From contig CAJINV010000001.1 of NCBI GenBank assembly GCA_905178155.1, positions 7,905,599 to 7,969,598 of the forward strand: a stretch of 64,000 nucleotides of DNA, given 5' to 3'. Positions 57,234-64,000 of the stretch are shown piece by piece. Every line of letters starts with the position of its first letter. Position 1 is the stretch's first letter. The stretch comes from Amoebophrya sp. A120. Its lineage: Eukaryota > Sar > Dinophyceae > Syndiniales > Amoebophryaceae. Below the pieces are notes generated by a model, which ran no database searches, had not been told where the DNA came from, and saw only the letters and a program-made list of their open reading frames with translations. Position numbers and translations under genes: made by a program.

Positions 57234-59883
57234 ATGATAAACACGTGGGAGGCGATCCACGGGAAGGCGACGAAGAAGATCCCGAAGTCTCATTCCGTCC
57301 AGTTCCTAAAGCTCAGCAATGGTGGACAGGGACCCACGGTCGGCCTCACGCGCATGTCGCGGGGTAGGCAGAAGGAGACGATTTTCAGCCCCGCGCAGAC
57401 CGAAACTGGGTTCCGAAAATCCCGACACCGTAGCCCGAGCCCGCCCGGCTCTCCCACTGCGAAGAAGCACAAGAAGCCCGAGTTTTACCTGCAAGAGTGC
57501 GAGGTGCCGCACAAGAAAAAGCAATCGCTTTTCCAGATAGTCGGAAACGAGATTGGGGTAGAACGGATCGCAAAAGTCTGTCTAAAGGTGTCAGAGGAAG
57601 ACCCGCTCCTGCAGCCTCTCAAAAAGGAAATCAACATGCCGCTCGCAAAAACGTATTTTGGTTTTTTAAGTAGTACCTCTGTGCAGTTTTATTTGTGCTC
57701 GCAATATATAAGAAAACTGATGAGTGAATTCAGAACTTAGCCCAGTGCAATACAACCTTGGATGATTATTTTCGGCGGGAGGACTGCGGGCTAAACCTAA
57801 AAGAGATGATTTTTTTGACACACGACACGAACTACTAAACAGGTTAATGGCCTATCTGCTTGGCCAGAACCTGCCGGAGTTCGCGTCCAATCTTCCGGAG
57901 TTCAAGCGGGAACTGATACGCGCGCGGGACCACTACAAGCTGACAGGGGAGCACTTCGACAAGATGCAAGCGATGTTCCAGAAGGCGGTGCACGGCCTGT
58001 GCCACAATAACGCCACCCGGCTCGAGTGGGACACGGTCTCGGCGTGTTTTCGCCGCGAAATCGAGCACGGCGACCTCCACGCGGTTACCGATAAAAGGAT
58101 ATGCGCCTTCGAGATAGTGCTCCGAGGACTTAAGTTCGTGCCACACGACGGCGACGCGAAGAAAATTATTGTGGACATAATCATGATAGCAAAGCAGCTG
58201 CCGGATCCGGATATCAAGAGTATCTAATGTTGTAGTGGATTATTTCTCTTTTGGTGCATACTGACAAATGAAAATTGCATTGATTTCTTTTGCAAGTAAA
58301 CAATAACCACGATGTAGCAAGCACGGACAGTAGATTCCTTGAGCAATTTCCATAGTCCAACTCATCCCTAAAAATTAACCACAGGAGCTGTGATGCGGAG
58401 TTTCTATCCGGAGGCTTTGACACTAACGGAGTGTGCGGTAAAGGGAAACGGGTTGCTGATAAGATTCCAGCTCCTTCCGGAGCTCTACGACGACAGAATC
58501 ACCCTGAAGCAGACTGATTTCGGCCACACCAAGCAGTTTCTGGACCAACTGCACCGACAGTTCGATCCGGACGCAGACCTGGAGGCGGCAGCAGAGATGG
58601 TGGATGTTAGCGAGGAGGAGCAAGATCCCAGGATATTAGCGTACTTTTTTGAAAACTTTTGATTTGACTTTTTTCAGAATGAATTGGAAATCAGAGCAGA
58701 AAAAATAGGCGCAGGCACTATAATTTCACTATAGGGCCACAATGTGGCGCCACGGCCGCCATAATCGTTTATCATGCATATGCATAACCTACGACCGCGA
58801 AAAGATTTTACCGAAAAGCATACACGCACGACAAACGAACAGCGCCAAGCAAGAGTGGCAAGACAAGGCCGCGGCGATAACACAGCCAATGGATAGCCTG
58901 ATTCCAGTGGAGGAACCGGATTACGATGGGATGCAGCTCGAAACCCAGCTTGCCGAGACGCTGCACCCAGGACCGAGCATTTTGGAGCTTTACCCGAGTC
59001 TCCCAAGCTTCGAAGGGGACCAAAAGTACTATAACAGATTTGAATCTGCTTTTCTTTTGAATTCAAAAAAAAAAGAATCAACTCAAAAGTTGCAAAACAG
59101 GGACGATTTCCGAACATTCTTTTCATCTTTTGAAAAATTTTCTGACCTACCACAGGATCGTATTCGAAGAGCAGAACCGTAGAATACAACTTTTGGAGCA
59201 GCAGCTGCACAAACTCTCGCAAGTCCACGCGAAGGAGCTCACGCGAACGAGAAAAATGCTGATGCTGGCACAGGTACTGACAATAAATTCTTCGGTTGTG
59301 GTGCTGAAAATGTTGGATTACGTTTCGTTGCGGACGATAGATGTCAGGAATGCCATACATGCAGTCAACCCCGACTTGCGTCTAGAGACTCAATTGAAAA
59401 ATTCGATGTTAAGAAGATTATGATTTGAGACTCTCCTTTCTACCAATTTCCCAGGATCGCATTGGTGAATTGGAGGAAATGACCACGCTACTGCCGACGG
59501 AGGCGGCGCAGGCCCAGAATCTCGTCTTTCGCATCACGCAGGATAGCATCCGGCGCAGTTTGCGACAAGGCGACGACGACTTGGACAGCGAGGCAGCGTC
59601 TCTTCAGATGCTGGAGTCCTGCCCGACACCGTCGCTACTCCCAACTACCTCCGCGGCCGGGTTTCACCAGGCGGCGGCGCGGACGGATAGCGGCAGCGCC
59701 AACACCACGCAGTCACGCCTGATGCCGGGCGAGAGCATCGACACCAAGCTGAAGGAGTGGATCGAGGTGTCGAACCGGTTTGCGGACGCGCAGAAGTCGC
59801 CCAGAGCCTTTGACCGGCCGAGCAGCGGCGGGAAATCACCCGGCAGATCGCCCAAATCAGGCTCGAAGAGGATGCTGGGTTGA
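57234..59883 (+). CDS. Coiled-coil protein with a truncated-globin-like domain
   Basis: Exons 57234-57652, 57843-58219, 58385-58640, 58735-59025, 59156-59273 and 59455-59883 give 629 aa; all five introns are GT-AG. After a basic, Ser/Pro-rich N-terminus, residues about 95-185 run from LFQIVGNEIGVERIAKVCLK and DPLLQPLKKEINMPLAKTLMAYLLG to RARDHYKLTGEHFDKMQAMF. The order and spacing recall truncated haemoglobins (IGGxxAIxxLV, DPxLxPFF, then HxxLxITxxHFD), with His in RDHYKL as the candidate proximal haem ligand. The C-terminal part is helical and coiled (FEEQNRRIQLLEQQLHKLSQ) and ends Ser/Lys-rich. A gas- or redox-sensing role is only an inference; the globin call needs a profile search. Confidence 0.7.
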
Positions 59884-60772
59884 GAGAATTGGCAGCGGAT
59901 TTTGCTTGTGATACCTAGCAAACCACCATGCGAATCTTTTTGAAAAGTAGAACCACTTCTATACTACTACTGGTACAAAAGAAACGAGAAATCATGTTTG
60001 TAACACTCGTCTTGTAGCTGGTATGATGATGTGTTTGTACAATTTTTTCTGTACAAATGAGTAGAGTACCAGGCACAAAGCTACAACTGGTCGTTTCCAA
60101 ATTTCCATTTATCAAACAAGAATGTTTTTGTGTTGAGGCGCGGCCTGTCTTTCGCGCTGACCGCGCCCTCGTCACAGAAATACTGGAAGTACTCACTTTC
60201 GTTTTCGCGTGTTGTCATATGCACAAAATGCTTTAAAAGGTTTCGCGGACGAGCTTGTAATTCATTGTACGATCACATGTATCCTATTGATGTTTTCGCA
60301 AACGCCCTGTATAGTGGTTTTGTTTCGATAACTCGTATGCCTGCTCCATAGTGCTGTTGTAAGGGCTTCCGCTCCTTGCATGATTTGATGTGGACACTGA
60401 TGTTGTGTTCTTCATGCGGACTGGAGAAGAGAGAAGATGAAAGTTTGAGCGAAGAGATTAGCAAGCAACGTCGGAGGGCGGTTGTGAAATTGAAATTGAA
60501 ACGAGAAATTTTTTTTCAGCCACTTGTACTCTGAATGCACGTACTCAGTTTAATGCTGCACCAATGTCATTCACCCAAAATGAATCTTCGCACTGCAGGG
60601 CCCCATTAAAGTCTCCGTTATAGTCGGTCGCATTCCATATCATCTCGTATTCCAATTGAAGAAGCCGCAAGGTTCTTCTTATTTGTACTGAAAATTGAAT
60701 ATTATTTGTGAACTACAGGTTCTTCTTCCACTTCCATTTCCTTTCGCTACTTCTATTTAACTCTTTTCGCTC
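59884..60772. other. Spacer, AT-rich
   Basis: About 890 bases; no gene, RNA gene or element recognised. Confidence 0.6.
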
Positions 60773-61744
60773 ATGTCGTGCTTGGACGGTAATAACTGGT
60801 GCGCCTGGTGCCTGGAAGACGACCGCCGCCGGCGTCTTGGGCGTAACAAGCAGAACGTGAGGTACCGCAACATGCTGATTGCCGCCACCGGCACCTACTT
60901 GTTTATTTGCATCTTGCTGACGACGGTCCTGTATGCAGCCCGCCGATCCATGACCGTGCTGCTCTTTAACGGCATCCAGGGATTTTTCGTGGGCTTGGCC
61001 GGCGTAACGACATGTCGGGCGTGGTTCGTCGGTATGCTCGCCGCGTTTGGCGGGTACGCGAGTGTAACCGGGATAATATTGCTCTACGCACTGCTGATCA
61101 CAGCCTTGCAAGGGGACGGCGCGTTTCTGCTTCTTCACGGCTCGATGATTGTTGCTATGGACGGTCCATACCTGCTGATCTACTCGAAAACCGTCTACGT
61201 TTTGTACAAAGAGTACTACAAGCAGCCAGCCGTCGGCCCGCACCAGATCGCGGACAACAGCAACGTCGTGATTGTGTATCTGGATAGCCCAAGTGCTGGG
61301 AACCACCGGACCAGTAATTATAACTCGCAAGGACAGCAGCAGCAGGAGATAGCATCCTCGGGAACAGCACCTTCTGCTCCGATCGGGACGGGGAATAATC
61401 CTGCGACCCTACAGAACACCGTAGTTGGACAGCCAGCAGGGAATTTTCATGACCCCGCGGTGGCAGGGGCGGTCGCCGCCATCGGTCCAAGGAGCACCAG
61501 TCCGCAAGGCGGTGGAAATCAGGTCGCCGTTTTAAGACAGCAAAACAGCAACAGCAGCCCCGTGGTGATACCGGAGGGGGAGTATCCGTGTCCAATTTGT
61601 TTGATCAACAGGCGAAACGTGGCCATGGTGCCCTGCGGTCACCTGTGTTGTAGTTCCTGCCAACCACAAATTCACAGTGCACCAAGGGTCGAATGTCCGC
61701 TGTGCCGGACGCCCATACGAGGCTTTCAGAAGCTGTTTCTTTGA
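60773..61744 (+). CDS. Membrane-anchored RING-type E3 ubiquitin ligase
   Basis: A single-exon frame of 323 aa. The N-terminal Cys-containing stretch is followed by about four hydrophobic segments (MLIAATGTYLFICILLTTVL, GIQGFFVGLAGV, FVGMLAAFGGYASVTGIILL and GSMIVAMDGPYLLIY). A Gln/Ser/Gly-rich linker leads to a C-terminal RING finger of the C3HC4 type: CPIC, then VPCGHLCCSSC, then CPLC (about 272-314). The C-terminal RING with a short tail resembles the MUL1 and IAP-type fingers. It probably ubiquitinates substrates at an organelle or plasma membrane; which membrane cannot be read here. Confidence 0.88.
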   Translation: MSCLDGNNWCAWCLEDDRRRRLGRNKQNVRYRNMLIAATGTYLFICILLTTVLYAARRSMTVLLFNGIQGFFVGLAGVTTCRAWFVGMLAAFGGYASVTGIILLYALLITALQGDGAFLLLHGSMIVAMDGPYLLIYSKTVYVLYKEYYKQPAVGPHQIADNSNVVIVYLDSPSAGNHRTSNYNSQGQQQQEIASSGTAPSAPIGTGNNPATLQNTVVGQPAGNFHDPAVAGAVAAIGPRSTSPQGGGNQVAVLRQQNSNSSPVVIPEGEYPCPICLINRRNVAMVPCGHLCCSSCQPQIHSAPRVECPLCRTPIRGFQKLFL

Positions 61745-62267
61745 TACGTGTTTCCCTTATTTCTTCTTCTCGCTTTTCGTTTACCCACTGACCCTACCCG
61801 AGTCTCTCGAATTGTAAATGAAGTATGAAGATTTTAGAAGATTCTTTCTCTTTTGGAAAGATGTACATGCTTACCCAACTCCCTTGTACGATTCTGACCT
61901 CGCCGTTTCCGTGAAGTTTTCAGAGAGTTTTGGATGAGCCCTTGACCGCACGATGGTTCCTCGAGTAATTTGCACTTTAGTGCTACGGATTATGTTCTTC
62001 CAGAAATCGTGTCACCTTCGCCTTTGCAAATTTCTATTGAGGGGAGAGCGCACGCGAGAGACAATCGTCGCTGAGTGCCTGTCGACAACGACAACTAGTG
62101 TTGCTAGTCAGTGTCGCCTCGTTATTTTTTGGAACACTCGTGAAGCGCTGACGGCATAAGGCTCGTGAGATCCTTATCGTCGTTTGATTTTCCGTCGGGC
62201 AAAATGACAATGATTTTTTAGTAAGAGAGAAACCCGTCTGTTTTGAATCAATAAACGCGAGTAAACT
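61745..62267. other. Spacer
   Basis: About 520 bases; nothing recognised. Confidence 0.6.
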
Positions 62268-64000
62268 ATGGCAGACGCGGAGGAGCAGCCTCCGGAGGCT
62301 GCCGCTGCTGAGGAGGCTGCGCCTGCCCCGGAAGGCGGTGATGCCCCGCCAGCAGAAGGGGAGGCACCGCCGGCTGAAGGAGAGGCCGCTCCGGCGGCTG
62401 AAGGTGAGACCGCTCCGGCGGCTCCGGCCGAAGGCGATGCGGATGCCGCACCCGCAGAGGGCGCTGCACCGCCGGAGGAAGGAGCTGCCGCACCCGCGGA
62501 GGGCGAGGCCGGTCCCCCAGCTGAGGAAGGTGCAGCCGTTCCGGCAGAGCCGCCAGCAGAAGAAACCGCACCCGCTCCGGCGGCCGAAGCGGTCCCACCA
62601 CCCGTGGTTGAGGAGACCGCGGCACCCGCCGAAGCTGCGCCGGAGCCAGCAGAGGGGGAATCACCCGTGGCGGACGCACAGCTCGCGGTGCCAGAGGAGG
62701 AGGAATATGTGGAGCCAGAAATCGATCTCACACCAGATCTCGAAGCGGCGCTTGCAGACTACCAGGAGCGAATTGAGGGTGAGTGTATCCGCAGTGCCGT
62801 AAAGTTTCGCTCCGGATTTCGCCTTTCAAGAGTTTTCACGATGATTGATCAGGATCATAGTTTGATGTTAGCAGAGAGGACTCTGTGACTTCCCTCTCCC
62901 TCAATGGAGGAGAAGTATGATATGACTGTCTGCATACACGTGTTTCGTACTTCACAGGACTCCACCAGGATAACCTTGCGTTGCAGAAGCGCGTGATCCA
63001 ATTCAAACACGCAACCCAGAAGGGCACGCAGAACGCCGCCGATTTGGAGACGCAGCAGCGAGTTACCGAACACAAATATTTGAACGTCTTGAGTCACGTG
63101 CATCAGGTAAGTTATTTGGAGGAGTCATTCTGCTATTCATTGCTTTCCATTGATTCACAAGAAATAAACAGATGAAGTGCCTCTTCACTCGGAACAGAGT
63201 TCTTACACCGCTCCCCCTACTCCATACCAGATCCGCGTGAAGCTGCGTACGCAGCAAGTGCGCGCCGCCCGGATTTCCGAGGAGCTGCGAGGGCAGCTGG
63301 AGGACAAGCGAGCGAAGGCGATCGAGTGCCGAGAGAGTTTTCGCGACTTCAAGCGACATATCAAATGTAAAAATGTCTGGGTCTGGAAACTTGTGATGCT
63401 GTGTGGCGTATCATGAGGAGGCGACAATTGCTGGCTCAGCATGACAAGTTTCTGAGCTTCTAGGTGTTGCCTATTCTGCATGACAAACTACGTTTCTGCA
63501 TGACAGAAAAGTGGGGCTCTTTGGTAATGTGCATGACAGATTTAAGAGCCATGCCAGACAAGCATGACAAACTTGCATTCTTCCAGACCCAGACATTTTT
63601 ACATTTGATACGACAAGTGGCGAAGAACGCGGAGTATTCCAGGACGGGGAAAAACATACCCGGGAAAATCATAACGGAAATCGAGAAGTTTGAACAAGAG
63701 AAGGAGGGGGAGGTCGAGGAGGTCCGCGGCGCCAACATTAGTCTGAAGAACCGACTGGCGAAACTCGAGCTGCAGCTGAGGAAAAAGGACGAGCTCGCCG
63801 AAAATCTCCACGTCATCGACTTTGAACAGCTCAAAATCGAGAATCAGACGCTCAACGAGAAAATCGAGGTGGAGTTTTTTTCGCAATTTTTTTGTCAGAT
63901 TTGTATACTTATGCATGGACGCAACAATGACGGAGACTGACTTCTCATACATTCTCTGTTCACAAGTGCAAATTTTCACCGACCCACTCACCACAGGAGC
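62268..64000 (+). CDS. CCDC96: CCDC96/FAP184-type axonemal coiled-coil protein (5' part, runs off the right edge)
   Basis: Exons 62268-62778, 62958-63106, 63231-63358, 63616-63868 and from 63997 (continuing outside). The first four give 347 codons in frame. The N-terminal 150 residues are a degenerate Pro/Ala/Glu repeat (units such as APAEGE). Then comes a long coiled coil ending VRGANISLKNRLAKLELQLR and LAENLHVIDFEQLKIENQTL, followed by NEKIE. That block is highly characteristic of the CCDC96/CCDC113 family, which links radial-spoke and N-DRC regions in motile cilia. The acidic N-terminal extension favours CCDC96 over CCDC113. One intron is an introner and the others are GT-AG. The four bases after the last acceptor, GAGC, fit the expected E-R that continues the motif. 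Confidence 0.85.
63359..63610 (+). mobile_element. Introner element (family A, 252-bp subtype)
   Basis: The direct repeat CGACA is at 63354-63358 and 63611-63615, with inverted termini TATCAAATGTAAAAATGTC. Excision joins FRDFKR to QVAKNAEYSRTG in frame, matching the CCDC96 family. The interior is near-identical to 13396-13647. Confidence 0.95.

Overview
The window looks like nuclear DNA of a syndinian dinoflagellate parasite of the Amoebophrya type. This identification is an inference. It rests on three observations: every convincing gene lies on the + strand; several genes are flagellar or axonemal; and many introns are short inverted-repeat elements flanked by 5-bp direct repeats, a kind of introner reported from Amoebophrya genomes. 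Coding DNA is GC-rich, and spacers of roughly 0.25 to 1.6 kb are AT-rich.

Layout: the 3' end of an unknown gene (1-739); a PPR-like, possibly mitochondrial protein (980-2176); an outer-dynein-arm docking protein of the CCDC63/CCDC114 type fused to an EF-hand module (2440-6303); MCM7 (7114-11447); a very large nucleotidyltransferase of the TUTase/non-canonical poly(A) polymerase type (12655-20359); a multipass membrane protein (22004-24987); a NYN-type nuclease with a C-terminal CCCH finger (25808-28121); a small secreted protein (28696-29208); two tandem paralogs sharing a module (30115-31681 and 32576-36638); a long receptor-like gene or gene pair with a PAN-like module, membrane segments and a RelA/SpoT-like C-terminus (37866-51843); a secreted or membrane protein (52678-54510); an acylated MGCGAS protein (55045-56265); a coiled-coil protein with a truncated-globin-like domain (57234-59883); a membrane RING E3 ligase (60773-61744); and the 5' part of a CCDC96-type axonemal gene that runs off the right edge (62268-64000).

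The main system is the introner set. I find about 20 elements of 146-415 bp. Most begin TATC (or TAT) and end GATA or CATA, carry terminal inverted repeats of at least 4 sequence families, and are flanked by 5-bp direct repeats. Removing one element plus one repeat copy restores the reading frame in every case checked. With that rule and ordinary GT-AG introns, six complete genes assemble in frame: MCM7 860 aa, the TUTase-like gene 2251 aa, the membrane protein 697 aa, the NYN-CCCH protein 679 aa, the second paralog 876 aa, and CCDC96 for 347 codons to the edge. One family occurs as an intron in both orientations. No element was seen in the spacers.

Limits: all assignments come from reading the sequence, with no database search. 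Part of the 41-49 kb exon structure is unresolved.
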